A DNA stretch of 41,915 nucleotides from JAPXRI01 sp033813635 (GTDB lineage Bacteria; Bacillota; Clostridia; Oscillospirales; QAMX01), in contig JAPXRI010000025.1 of NCBI GenBank assembly GCA_033813635.1, forward strand, positions 1 through 41,915. Direction: 5' to 3'. Both the position numbers and the translations under genes were made by a program. Below, piece after piece: positions 13,439 to 22,330 of this stretch. Every line of letters starts with the position of its first letter. Position 1 is the stretch's first letter. A model generated the notes under the pieces. That model was not told the DNA's origin. It did not search any database and was given only the letters and a program-made list of their open reading frames with translations.

Positions 13439-16030
13439 ATGGCTTTTGAAAAGGTCCGTTCCGGGTTTCCCGGGCTCGACGAGATGCTCGACCATATCCG
13501 ACTGGGCGACAACGTGGTCTGGCAGGTCGCCGGCCTCGAGGATTACCGTTTTTTTGCCGAGCGCTTCGCCCGGCAGGCGGCAGGCGACAAAAGGCGGCTG
13601 ATCTACATCCGCTTTGCCGACCACGCGCCGGTGCTGCCCGGGGACTGCGGCGCGAAGATTTTCACGCTGGACCCCTCCGAAGGCTTTGAGCGCTTTACCG
13701 TCTCCGTCCACAAAATCATAGCCGCCGAGGGCCGCGAGGCCTTTTACGTGTTCGACTCCCTCTCCGACCTACAGGTGGCGTGGTCCACGGACCTGATGAT
13801 GGGGAACTTTTTCCGCGTCACCTGCCCGTACCTTTTCGAGCTTGACACGGTCGCCTTCTTCCCCGTCCTGCGGGCGCACCACAGCTTTGAGGCCCTCGCC
13901 CGCATCCGCGAGACGACGCAGATCCTGCTGGACGTCTATACCGGCCCCTCCGGGCGCTATATACACCCGATCAAGGTGTGGAAGCGCTATCTGCCCGACA
14001 TGTTCCTCCCCCACCGCGTCGACCCCGACGGGGCTTTCCCCGCCCTTTCCGACAGCATCGACGTCTCCGCATTCTACAGGCTGCTGCACGAGAAGAGCGG
14101 GTTCCAGGGCCGTCAGAACCTCGACAGCTACGAGCGCTTTTTTCTCTCCGCCAGGGACAAATACCAAAACGGCGAGTTCGACGCCGCCACGGCTGAAAAG
14201 CTCGTCCGCAGCATGCTGACCCGCGACCCGAAGATGGAGTCGCTGATCCTTTCAAGCTTCGACCCGGAGGACTACTTTTTTATCAAAGACCGGATGATCG
14301 GCACCGGAGCGGTGGGCGGCAAGGCCTGCGGCATGCTGCTGGCGCGGAAGCTGCTTGATAAGCATCTGCCGGAATACCGGGCAAAGCTCGAGCCCCACGA
14401 CTCGTTTTTCATCGGAACCGACGTTTTTTACTCCTATCTGGTGGAGAACGGCTGCTGGAAGCTGAAAATCAGCCAAAAAAGCGGCAGGGGCTATTTCGCC
14501 TCGGGCGAGAAGCTACGCGAACGCATCCTCGCCGGCTCGTTTTCCGATGAAATCAGAAGCCAGTTCAGGCGCATGCTCGACTATTTCGGGCAGATTCCGA
14601 TCATTGTCCGCTCATCGAGCTTCCTCGAGGACGGTTTCGGCAGCGCGTTCGCCGGAAAATACGAGTCCGTGTTCTGCGCCGGCTCCGGCTCGGCCGACGA
14701 CCGTCTCGCCGATTTTGAGAACGCCGTCAAAACCGTCTACGCGAGTACGATGGACCGCTCCGCCCTTGAATACCGCAAAAGCCGCGGCCTCGACAAAAAC
14801 GACGAGCAGATGGCGATCCTCGTCCAGCGCGTGTCCGGCACCAGATTCGGCGACTTTTTCATGCCCTGCGCCGCCGGCACCGGCTTTTCCTACAGCGTCT
14901 ACCGCTGGAGCGACGAGCTCGACCCCGAAGCCGGGCTTCTGCGCCTCGTCGCCGGCATGGGCACCCGCGCCGTCGACCGGACGGCGGGCGACTACCCCCG
15001 CCTTGTCAACCTCGACAGGCCCGGGTGCACGACGTTTTCAAGCGCAAGGCAGATGTTCTCCTGCTCTCAGAAAACGCTCGATTTAATCGACCTCTCTACC
15101 CACGAATTCCGCTCGGTCGGAGCCTTTTCCCTGCTGCCCTCGCTGCCGGTATGGTATAAGAACCTGATTGCCGAGCGGGACTACGAGGCCGAGGAGCGCT
15201 ACCGCGCGCAGGGCGACGAGCGCGAGATCGCCTATGTCACCTGCGGCGGAATCGTCAAAAACCGCGCGCTTGTCAGGATGCTGAGAGACATTCTGAAAAC
15301 GCTCGAGAAGCATTACGGCTCCCCGGTCGACATCGAATACACCGTCAACTTTTCCGGCAGCGGCGATTTCGTCGTCAACCTTTTGCAGTGTAGACCGCTC
15401 GCGGTGTGGAAATCGTCCGAGTCAGCACCGCTGCCGTCGCTCCCGGCGAAGAAAATTCTTTTCAGCGTCAAAAACACGTTCATGGGCAACGCCTCGCGGC
15501 TTAAAATCGACTACGCGCTGTTCGTCGACTCGCGCGGGTACTACGCGCTCCCGTATATGCGGAAAAGCCTCGCGGTGCAGGCCGTCGACAAGGTCAACAC
15601 GCGTTTCAAATCCGGCGGGAAAAACCTGATGCTGATCGTCCCTGGCCGCATCGGCACCTCGTCTCCGGAGCTCGGCATCCCGGTACGCTTCGCCAATGTC
15701 TCCGGCTTCCGTGCAATCTGCGAATACGCCGACCGCGAGAGCGGTTACACGCCGGAGCTCTCCTACGGCAGCCATATGTTTCAGGACCTTGTCGAGTCCA
15801 ACGTCTTCTACGCGGCGATCATGGAAAGCGAAAACACGCTTATATGGAACAGGGGCTTCTTTAGCGGGAACGAAGACCTGTTCCCCTCGCTCTGTCCGGA
15901 CCTCGCGCCGCTTTTCGGTATCGTCAGGGTATATAAGACCGACAGCCTGAACCTCTACGCCGACATTCAAAACCGCGCCGCGCTCTGCGGCGCGAGCCCT
16001 GAAGCCCCCGTTTCGTTTTTTCCTTTGTAA
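13439..16030 (+). CDS. PEP synthase/pyruvate phosphate dikinase-like ATP-grasp protein with KaiC-like N-terminus
   Basis: An 863-residue multi-domain protein. Residues 1-200 resemble a RecA/KaiC-type fold (SGFPGLDEMLDHIRLGDNVVW), but the Walker A P-loop is absent. Residues about 280-660 are the dikinase nucleotide-binding domain: GAVGGKACGMLLARKLL near 286, IPIIVRSSSFLEDGFGSAFAGKYESV (given as IPIIVRSSS...AGKYESV) near 385, GTRAVDRTAGDYPRLV near 510 and VVNLLQCRPL near 645. The last 200 residues are an unfamiliar domain. The phosphohistidine swivel domain and PEP-binding barrel of true PEP synthases are missing. It therefore cannot run the whole PEP-synthase reaction alone and may phosphorylate another partner. 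The ribosome site is AAGGGGAG. Confidence 0.8.
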   Translation: MAFEKVRSGFPGLDEMLDHIRLGDNVVWQVAGLEDYRFFAERFARQAAGDKRRLIYIRFADHAPVLPGDCGAKIFTLDPSEGFERFTVSVHKIIAAEGREAFYVFDSLSDLQVAWSTDLMMGNFFRVTCPYLFELDTVAFFPVLRAHHSFEALARIRETTQILLDVYTGPSGRYIHPIKVWKRYLPDMFLPHRVDPDGAFPALSDSIDVSAFYRLLHEKSGFQGRQNLDSYERFFLSARDKYQNGEFDAATAEKLVRSMLTRDPKMESLILSSFDPEDYFFIKDRMIGTGAVGGKACGMLLARKLLDKHLPEYRAKLEPHDSFFIGTDVFYSYLVENGCWKLKISQKSGRGYFASGEKLRERILAGSFSDEIRSQFRRMLDYFGQIPIIVRSSSFLEDGFGSAFAGKYESVFCAGSGSADDRLADFENAVKTVYASTMDRSALEYRKSRGLDKNDEQMAILVQRVSGTRFGDFFMPCAAGTGFSYSVYRWSDELDPEAGLLRLVAGMGTRAVDRTAGDYPRLVNLDRPGCTTFSSARQMFSCSQKTLDLIDLSTHEFRSVGAFSLLPSLPVWYKNLIAERDYEAEERYRAQGDEREIAYVTCGGIVKNRALVRMLRDILKTLEKHYGSPVDIEYTVNFSGSGDFVVNLLQCRPLAVWKSSESAPLPSLPAKKILFSVKNTFMGNASRLKIDYALFVDSRGYYALPYMRKSLAVQAVDKVNTRFKSGGKNLMLIVPGRIGTSSPELGIPVRFANVSGFRAICEYADRESGYTPELSYGSHMFQDLVESNVFYAAIMESENTLIWNRGFFSGNEDLFPSLCPDLAPLFGIVRVYKTDSLNLYADIQNRAALCGASPEAPVSFFPL

Positions 16031-16060
16031 AATCAAATAATTATAAAGGAGCAATGGTTT

Positions 16061-16621
16061 ATGAGCGAAAAGGTTAAAAGAAAACGCCCGTTTCTTGTCC
16101 TCTTTATCATTTCAACGTCGCTTCTGGTCGCCTCGGTTTTGTTTTCGCTTTTACTGATTGTGAGCCTCCAGGCGAAAAACCGCGCCCTCTACAAATTCCA
16201 CATTCCACACGCCTTCAACGTCGGGCATTACAGGCCGGAGATCACGGCGGAGCCCGAGCTCGCTTCGTACCCGCCGGACACCGACAAAATCACGTTTAAA
16301 ATAACGGACCCCACCGGCCTCGGCTTCTGGATGGAGAGCTATTACTTTGTTGAAAAAGACAGCCTTCCGTGGCTTTTCAACGTCTGGCCGACCCACACCT
16401 TTCTCGGGTATGAGCGCGATCTTGTGGTCTATATCCCCGGGCCCAAGGCTCCGCCCTCGGCGGACGGCGGACCGGTTTCCGTCGATTTCAGCGTTGATTT
16501 AAGCAAGTGGAAGGTCCGCCCGACCTCCGGCAGCTATAGCCTTTACGTCATCATACATGTTCCGATTGAGGGGCAGGGCTACGACCTTTACCTGCTCTGC
16601 TGCCCGTTCGTGATCTCATAA
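16061..16621 (+). CDS. Membrane-anchored hypothetical protein
   Basis: A 186-residue protein I do not recognise. Residues 1-11 are basic (MSEKVKRKRPF), followed by one hydrophobic helix at about 12-37, then an extracytoplasmic beta-rich domain with aromatic and proline-rich stretches (DPTGLGFWMESYYF, FNVWPTHTFLGYERDLVVYIPG). It lies 30 bases after the dikinase-like gene, with AAAGGAGC as ribosome site, and ends the cluster. Confidence 0.65.
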   Translation: MSEKVKRKRPFLVLFIISTSLLVASVLFSLLLIVSLQAKNRALYKFHIPHAFNVGHYRPEITAEPELASYPPDTDKITFKITDPTGLGFWMESYYFVEKDSLPWLFNVWPTHTFLGYERDLVVYIPGPKAPPSADGGPVSVDFSVDLSKWKVRPTSGSYSLYVIIHVPIEGQGYDLYLLCCPFVIS

Positions 16622-16637
16622 ACAAATATCTAAAAGA

Positions 16638-16680
16638 GACGGCGCCGCTTTGTATAAAAAGCAGCGCCGTCCCCTTTTTT
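16638..16680. terminator. Terminator between converging gene 16061 and helD
   Basis: GACGGCGC-C-GCTT pairs with AAGC-A-GCGCCGTC around a TGTATAA loop, followed by CCCTTTTTT on the plus strand. On the minus strand it runs into TCTCTTTTAG, so it may serve both converging genes. Confidence 0.8.
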
Positions 16681-18751
16681 ACTTTCTTATCAGCGGCGAA
16701 GGCTCGCCGGTATAGGTAAGCGCCAGGCGGTGCATCGCCCGGGTGACGGCGATGTACAGAAGGCCGCGGTCGCTCTCGCTTCCGTAGTTTTGCGCGTTTG
16801 CGAACGGGATTACCACCTCGTCGAACTCAAGCCCCTTCGACATCCGTATCGAGGCGACGCTGACGCCGTTCCGAAACACCGGGTGCTCCGGCGAGATCTG
16901 CGCCACCTCCCGGCTCCGCGACAGCTCGGCGTAAAGCGCCTTCGCCTCGGCGTTCGTCTTGACGATGATGCCCAGCGACGCGTTCCCGCTTTTCCGGAAC
17001 GCGTCGATCTTTTCCGTTATCCGCGAAAACTCCTCATCCCGGCTCCCGCAGCGGATAAGCTCCGGCTCGTCCCCATGGCGGGGCGCGGGCTCCAGCGCCG
17101 CGACGTTTTGTATCTTTTTCGCGAACATGATAATCTCATAGGTTGAGCGGTAGCTCTTGTTCAGCTCGACAAACTCCGAATCCGGGTACAGCGCCCGCAG
17201 GTCGGCGAGAGTGTTTTCGTGGTTGGGATTGATTGTCTGCCCGAAGTCGCCCAGAATCGTTTTCCGGCAGGGAAACAGGATGTTCATCACCGCGTACTGC
17301 GCCGGCGTGTAGTCCTGCATCTCGTCTATCACCAGGTGGCGGATCTTTCCGCCCACCTTCAGACCCTCGAACGCCGCCTTGAAATAGAGGTAGGGAAAGA
17401 CGTCGTCCCACTCAAGCCTGCTCTTCCCCTCTGTGACGAACATGTCGGAGAAATCCGAACTCGCGTAGAAATCCTCGTAGAGTGCCAGCGCAGTCTTTAT
17501 CTTAAGCATCCCGGTGAGCTTTTTGAAAACCGCCCCCACCGGGGGCAGCGGTTCCCCCGGGCCGCAGGAGAGCTCAAGCCGCTCCCGGATATCGGCCGCG
17601 ATCATTTTAAGCCTTACAAGCACCGGGTGCCTGCGGTACGACGCGTACCGGTTTTCGATATAGTCCCTATTGATGACAAATTCGCCGAGTCTCAAATCCG
17701 CCGGGGAGAAAACCCGCTCAGGCATCCCGGCGAGATAGGCGTCCATCCGCTCCAGAAAGGCGTAAGTGGACTTAAAGCGCGAGCGCTCAGCGCAGCGCGG
17801 GTCCTTTTCCTCAAGCGGGTCCTTTTCCGGTGAAAAGCGAAGCTTCCCGCCGAGCTGCGCCGACGCGATCTCGCCAAAGCCCAGCTCGTAGATCGGCTCC
17901 TCGCCCAGCTCCGGCAGAACCCCCGAGATATACTCCCCGAAGGCCTTGTTTGGCGATACGATCGCGACGTTTTTCGCCGTCAGGTCCTTTTTGTACCTGT
18001 ACAGCAGGTAGGCAATCCGGTGCAGCGCTATCGAGGTCTTGCCGGAGCCCGCGACCCCCTGGATTATAATCGTCCCGGATTTCTCGTTCCGGATTACCGC
18101 GTTCTGCTCCTTCTGAATCGTCGCGATGATCGACTTCATCTTCTCGTCGGAGGTGCGCGAGAGCTCGAGGGACAATATGTCGTCCCGGATGTTGTCCGAG
18201 GTCTCCAGCGCGTACTCCATAACGCCGTTTATAAATTTAAACTGCCTTTTTCTGGTCAGCGTGCCCTCCACCGGTCCGTCCGGCGACACATAGCCCGCCG
18301 GGCCGACCTCGCAGTCGTAAAACATGCCGGCCACCGGCGAGCGCCAGTCCGAGATTAACAGCTCGTCGTCCCGCATAAAGGCGTAGCTGCCGATGTAAAA
18401 GCGCTCGGAGACGTTTTTCGACTCCTCGCGGAAGTCGATCCGCGCGAAATAGGGGGAATTCCAGAGCCTTTCAAGCCTTCTCAGGTTCTCTGCGGCGAAG
18501 GCGCCCCGGCTGTCGATCTCCTTTTGCATCCGCTCGTTTTCGAAAATCTCCTGCGGGTCAAGCTCGCCCTTGCTGTCGGACACATATTTTTTATTGTCCC
18601 GGTACGCAACGACGTATTTCTTAACCGTCTTCTCCGCCTGCGCGATCGCGCCGCGGAGCTTGGTCTGCACATAGGAAAGGCGCTCGAGCTCGTCCGGAAA
18701 AGCGATCGCCTCCTCCGGCGTTGCTTTTCCTGTTCCGTTTTCACTGGTCAT
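16679..18751 (-). CDS. helD: RNA polymerase recycling motor ATPase HelD
   Basis: A 690-residue superfamily 1 (UvrD/Rep-like) ATPase. The N-terminal arm (residues 1-130) is coiled-coil rich and charged, as in HelD, which inserts it into the RNA polymerase secondary channel. SDWRSPVAGMFYD (134-146) is the typical HelD stretch before the ATPase. Walker A is GVAGSGKTS (232-240), and HLVIDEMQDYTPAQY is the DEXX box. SYRSTYEI and VTRAMHRL are late helicase motifs. Family role: releases stalled or post-termination RNA polymerase from DNA using ATP; some relatives give rifamycin tolerance. AAAGGAGGATAACGG precedes the ATG. Single-gene unit. Confidence 0.92.
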   Translation of the reverse strand: MTSENGTGKATPEEAIAFPDELERLSYVQTKLRGAIAQAEKTVKKYVVAYRDNKKYVSDSKGELDPQEIFENERMQKEIDSRGAFAAENLRRLERLWNSPYFARIDFREESKNVSERFYIGSYAFMRDDELLISDWRSPVAGMFYDCEVGPAGYVSPDGPVEGTLTRKRQFKFINGVMEYALETSDNIRDDILSLELSRTSDEKMKSIIATIQKEQNAVIRNEKSGTIIIQGVAGSGKTSIALHRIAYLLYRYKKDLTAKNVAIVSPNKAFGEYISGVLPELGEEPIYELGFGEIASAQLGGKLRFSPEKDPLEEKDPRCAERSRFKSTYAFLERMDAYLAGMPERVFSPADLRLGEFVINRDYIENRYASYRRHPVLVRLKMIAADIRERLELSCGPGEPLPPVGAVFKKLTGMLKIKTALALYEDFYASSDFSDMFVTEGKSRLEWDDVFPYLYFKAAFEGLKVGGKIRHLVIDEMQDYTPAQYAVMNILFPCRKTILGDFGQTINPNHENTLADLRALYPDSEFVELNKSYRSTYEIIMFAKKIQNVAALEPAPRHGDEPELIRCGSRDEEFSRITEKIDAFRKSGNASLGIIVKTNAEAKALYAELSRSREVAQISPEHPVFRNGVSVASIRMSKGLEFDEVVIPFANAQNYGSESDRGLLYIAVTRAMHRLALTYTGEPSPLIRK

Positions 18752-19061
18752 CCGTTATCCTCCTTTGTCATCGGTGCTTTAAGCCGTTGCTTCTTCACGA
18801 ATCCGGGCGCGGCAAATCCCGCCGCGCCTTTTCTAAGACCCGGTGTGCGGTAATCATATTTATTCCGCCGTTTTCGTTTTTACGCGGCGGTAAAGATTAA
18901 TATATCACATTTGCAGTCAATTTTGCAAGTGTTTTTTATAATAAGCGGATACTTTTTTAAAAACTTATGGATATCCCCGGCTTAGTTCCGACTCTGTTAT
19001 TAAATTGTATCCAATATTTTTCCGTTTTGTAATCGCATTTCGCCTTTTAAAAGGATATCAT
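18752..19061 (-). promoter_or_regulatory. helD promoter and leader; rest of the intergenic gap
   Basis: On the minus strand TTGCAA (18923-18928), 18 bases and TATATT (18899-18904) form a promoter giving a leader of about 140 bases. On the plus strand a TATAAT lies at 18937-18942, but I find no good -35 box for it. The remainder is AT-rich and shows no other gene. Confidence 0.5.
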
Positions 19062-19121
19062 ATGAGTGAAAAGCAAAATCATCTCGAGACAAACTTTGAA
19101 AAAGAAGCGCTGTTAGGATGA
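19062..19121 (+). CDS. 19-residue upstream mini-ORF overlapping the secreted-protein gene
   Basis: ATG at 19062 with AAAAGGATATCAT upstream encodes MSEKQNHLETNFEKEALLG. Its stop overlaps the next start as ATGA (19118-19121). The downstream gene has no good ribosome site of its own, so its translation is probably coupled to this ORF. The peptide itself has no recognisable function. Confidence 0.45.
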   Translation: MSEKQNHLETNFEKEALLG

Positions 19122-19768
19122 AAAAGCGAATTTCAATCGGCATCCGCGTTTTGCTCATTTGCGCGCTGATTGTCTCCGGCGTTGCCTGTGCGGCGTCTTC
19201 CGGCAAAACCCCAGTTATCACGGACAATCCGACGGATATTGAGACCCCGGCTGCCACAACCGATCCGGTCATTGACGATTCGGATGACTACTACCCGTTT
19301 TCAAAAACCGTTCAGACCGAGCCGACGCCCGAGGCGCTTTTTCAGGAGCTCAAGGACGACCTGACGGAGACCCCGGAGAGGAAAGCCGTTCTGGTTGCGG
19401 AATACGATTCACTCGTTTCCGAGTGGGACGCGCTTTTGGCAAAGGAGAAGACCTCCGGCCTGACGAAGGCCGAGGAGCTCAGAAAACAAAAGGTTGATAA
19501 ACGAATTTTCGAACTGCATTTAATGGATGTCTATCCCGATATCAAACAGGCGCTGGAAGTTAATTTCAGATACACATGCGAACAGATGCGTATGTCAGCG
19601 GAGCAGGAACTCAGTTACAACAAGCGTACCGACTATGAAACCAAACGCGCCGAGGCTTATATGAAGCTTGCCGACGAGCTTGAGGCGCGTCTTAAAAATG
19701 GCGAGGACGTCGAGACGCTTTACCTCTATTATTTCGAGCAGGTCTACGCGATAAACGCGATGAACTGA
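19118..19768 (+). CDS. Secreted or lipid-anchored hypothetical protein
   Basis: 216 residues. A signal peptide covers residues 1-26: basic MKKRISIGIR, hydrophobic core, then SGVACAAS. The cysteine could be a lipobox, but the -3 residue is Gly, which is unusual, so ordinary cleavage after ACA is also possible. A low-complexity Thr/Pro/Asp linker (residues 27-65) follows, then a charged, helix-rich domain likely to form coiled coils (EAEELRKQKVDKRIFEL-like). The function is not recognisable. A terminator follows directly. Translation appears coupled to the overlapping mini-ORF. Confidence 0.7.
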   Translation: MKKRISIGIRVLLICALIVSGVACAASSGKTPVITDNPTDIETPAATTDPVIDDSDDYYPFSKTVQTEPTPEALFQELKDDLTETPERKAVLVAEYDSLVSEWDALLAKEKTSGLTKAEELRKQKVDKRIFELHLMDVYPDIKQALEVNFRYTCEQMRMSAEQELSYNKRTDYETKRAEAYMKLADELEARLKNGEDVETLYLYYFEQVYAINAMN

Positions 19769-19783
19769 ACATAAACGCAAAGC

Positions 19784-19817
19784 AATGCCGCCGCGGCGGA
19801 AACCGCGGCGGCATTTT
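19784..19817 (+). terminator. Rho-independent terminator after the secreted-protein gene
   Basis: AATGCCGCCGCGG and its exact complement around CGGAAA make a 13-bp stem ending in TTTT. Confidence 0.75.
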
Positions 19818-19902
19818 GCCATAACTTTTTTAAAAAGCGTCCGGGTTAACCTTTTGATATTTTTCCCGCTGTCTGGCAATGCTAAAGGCCGGGTGATTGC
19901 GT

Positions 19903-20775
19903 TTGAAACGGAACAAAACATATTTCGAGGGCTGGTATTTCAGGCACCAGAACGGGATGGAGTCGGTCGCGTTTATTCCGGGCGTGAGCGTCGGTCCGGA
20001 CGGGGAAAAAGAGGCGTTTTTGCAGATTATCACTGCGAAAAAATCCTACAACGCGGTATTCCCCTACGGTGATCTCCGCGCGGAAGGAAATCCTCCGACC
20101 ATAAGGCTGGGAGAATGCGTTTTTTCCGCCCGGGGCGCCGCCGTCGACCTGAAAACCGACGGGCTTATCTGCACCGGCCGGATCAATTACGGGGCGCTTA
20201 CGCCGCTGAAATACGACATCATGGGCCCGTTCGCGCTTTTGCCGCTGATGCAGTGCCGGCACGGAGTTATCAGCATGCGCCACGAGCTGCGCGGGGGCGT
20301 GCGCTTGAACGGCGAGTTTTTCGACTTCGACGGCGGCCTCGGCTATATCGAAAAGGACTCCGGCAGGGCGTTTCCGGAAAAATACCTCTGGGTCCAGTGC
20401 GGGGATTTCGGCGGGAAGGACCTGAGCGTGATGCTCTCCGTGGCGAAGATCCCGTTCTCCCCTTTCTCGTTTACCGGCTGCATCGCCGCCGTCATCTGCC
20501 GGGACCGGGAATACCGCTTCGCCACCTATCTCGGCGCCCGCGTTGCGCGCTGGGACCGGACCGGCGCGGAGATCTCGCAGGGCCGCTTCCGGCTCAAGGT
20601 CTCGCTCGAATGCTCCCCCTACGGCGCCTTCCCCCTCAGGGCGCCCGGCGCGAAGGGCATGGACAGGGTGATCCGTGAGTGCCCGCTCGCGAAGGCCTCG
20701 TTTGAGCTTACGAAAAGCGGCGTCACCCTTCTAAAGGTCGGAAGCGGCGCCGCCGCCTTCGAGTACGTCGAGTAG
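19903..20775 (+). CDS. Tocopherol cyclase-like family protein
   Basis: A 290-residue protein of the tocopherol-cyclase-like family. Diagnostic parts are YFEGWYFRHQNG at the N-terminus, YDIMGPFALLPLMQCRHGVISMRHE (seen as MGPFALLPLM and CRHGVISM), and then DFDGGLGYIEKDSGRAFPEKYLWVQC. The plant enzyme closes the chromanol ring of tocopherols. A Clostridia host would not make tocopherol, so this member probably binds or modifies another hydrophobic molecule. TTG at 19903 is chosen because GGGTGA lies six bases upstream; the TTG at 19897 touches that site. No membrane segments or signal peptide. Confidence 0.8.
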   Translation: MKRNKTYFEGWYFRHQNGMESVAFIPGVSVGPDGEKEAFLQIITAKKSYNAVFPYGDLRAEGNPPTIRLGECVFSARGAAVDLKTDGLICTGRINYGALTPLKYDIMGPFALLPLMQCRHGVISMRHELRGGVRLNGEFFDFDGGLGYIEKDSGRAFPEKYLWVQCGDFGGKDLSVMLSVAKIPFSPFSFTGCIAAVICRDREYRFATYLGARVARWDRTGAEISQGRFRLKVSLECSPYGAFPLRAPGAKGMDRVIRECPLAKASFELTKSGVTLLKVGSGAAAFEYVE

Positions 20776-20854
20776 TAAAAACATAAGATATCGGTCCGGA
20801 GTGTCGTCTTTAGCGGCAGGCCGGGCCGATTCGCGTCCTAAAAAAATATTGCTG

Positions 20855-20883
20855 TTGATAAAAACTGTGATTCGTGCTATAAT
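20855..20883 (+). promoter_or_regulatory. Sigma-A-type promoter of the aminotransferase/ATP-grasp operon
   Basis: TTGATA (20855-20860), 17 bases, TATAAT (20878-20883). The leader to the ATG at 21005 is about 115 bases. It contains an orphan ribosome site, GGAGG, before a TTG that opens only a three-codon ORF (20955-20966). Confidence 0.75.
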
Positions 20884-21004
20884 ACGCAAAAATAATCTAT
20901 CAGCCCTCTGTAAAAAAACAGCAATCGCCTTGTTTTCGCCGGAGGTTTTATTTTGACCGTTTAAAAACCGGACGATGTTTCCGGAAAATGAAAGAGTAAA
21001 AGCT

Positions 21005-22330
21005 ATGGAGACATTCGAAAAATACGAGTCCAACGTCAGATCCTACTGCAGGGAATACCCCGTCGTGTTCAAATACGCGAAAAACGACACGCTGATCGAC
21101 GAAAACGGCCGTGAATACCTGGATTTCTTCTGCGGCGCCGGCGCCGTCAACTACGGCCACAACAACCCGTATATCAAGGAAAAGCTGATCGAGTACCTCC
21201 GGGACGACGGCATATTGCACGCCCTCGACATGTACACCACCGCCAAGCGCGAGTTTATCGAGTATTTTCAGGACCGCGTGCTTAAGCCGAGGGGCTATGA
21301 CTATAAAATCCAGTTCACCGCCCCGACTGGCACGAACGCCGTCGAAGCGGCTCTGAAGCTTGCGCGAAAGGTCAAGGGCGCGTCCTGCGTCTTCGCGCTG
21401 ATGGGCGCGTTCCACGGGATGACCCTCGGCTCCCTCTCCGCCACCACGGACAGGGCCTCGCGCAACGGCGCAGGAATTTCCCTTTCCGGGGTCACCCACG
21501 TTCCCGCCCCCTATATGTTCCCCGGCTTCGACACGCTGAAATACATCGAGACGCTGATTAACGACGACCACTCCGGCTCGGACAAGCCGGCGGCGGTGAT
21601 TCTCGAGCCGGTCCAGGTGGACGGCGGCGTATACCCGCTCGACCCCGGCTGGCTGCGCGGGCTCCGCGCCCTCTGCGACGAGTACGGCATTCTGCTGATC
21701 GCGGACGACATCCAGGCCGGCTCCGCGCGCACCGGCAGGTTCTTCTCGTTTGAGCGGGCGGGCATCGTCCCCGACATCGTAGCGCTGTCCAAGTCGATAG
21801 GTGGCTACGGCCTGCCGTTCTCGCTGGTTCTGCTGAAGCCCGAGCTCGACCTCTGGTCGCCCGGCGAGCACACCGGCACCTTCCGCGGCAACCAGCTGGC
21901 GTTTATCGCCGCCAAAGCCGGCCTTGAGTACATGCTTGAACACGGCATCGAAGCCGAGACGCGGCGCAAGGGCGAGATCGTAGGCAGCTATCTGAAAAAC
22001 GAGATCTGCCCCCTCGACAGCCGCATCGGGGTCAGAGGCCTCGGGCTGTTATGGGGCATCGACCTCGGCGCGATCCCCGGCGCGGCCAAGGCGATGGTCG
22101 GAGAGTGCTTCAGAAACGGGTTGATCATCGAGCGCGCCGGCCGCCAGAACAGCGTGCTCAAATTAATGCCCCCGCTCGTAATCGGGGACGAGCGCCTGCG
22201 CTTCGGGCTCGACATTATCAAAAAATCCCTTAAAACCGTCCTGGACATCCACGACGACACAGTAACTCACGGGAGGGACTCATCCATTGCCGAATATTCA
22301 TTACGCGGCGCGGGTGCTAAGCGGAGTTAG
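21005..22330 (+). CDS. Class III aminotransferase, diaminobutyrate-2-oxoglutarate (EctB) type
   Basis: A 441-residue PLP enzyme. The start METFEKYESNVRSYCREYP and FFCGAGAVNYGHNNP are typical of EctB/DABA aminotransferases, which interconvert aspartate semialdehyde and 2,4-diaminobutyrate with glutamate. GAFHGMTLG near residue 136, ILEPVQVDGG (about 201), LLIADDIQAG (about 232) and LSKSIGG with PLP lysine 263 are present. An ATG at 20975 would add ten residues that are not family-like. No ectA (acetyltransferase) or ectC (ectoine synthase) follows. Instead an ATP-grasp gene overlaps its end by 44 bases, so diaminobutyrate, if made, would go elsewhere. Confidence 0.85.
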   Translation: METFEKYESNVRSYCREYPVVFKYAKNDTLIDENGREYLDFFCGAGAVNYGHNNPYIKEKLIEYLRDDGILHALDMYTTAKREFIEYFQDRVLKPRGYDYKIQFTAPTGTNAVEAALKLARKVKGASCVFALMGAFHGMTLGSLSATTDRASRNGAGISLSGVTHVPAPYMFPGFDTLKYIETLINDDHSGSDKPAAVILEPVQVDGGVYPLDPGWLRGLRALCDEYGILLIADDIQAGSARTGRFFSFERAGIVPDIVALSKSIGGYGLPFSLVLLKPELDLWSPGEHTGTFRGNQLAFIAAKAGLEYMLEHGIEAETRRKGEIVGSYLKNEICPLDSRIGVRGLGLLWGIDLGAIPGAAKAMVGECFRNGLIIERAGRQNSVLKLMPPLVIGDERLRFGLDIIKKSLKTVLDIHDDTVTHGRDSSIAEYSLRGAGAKRS

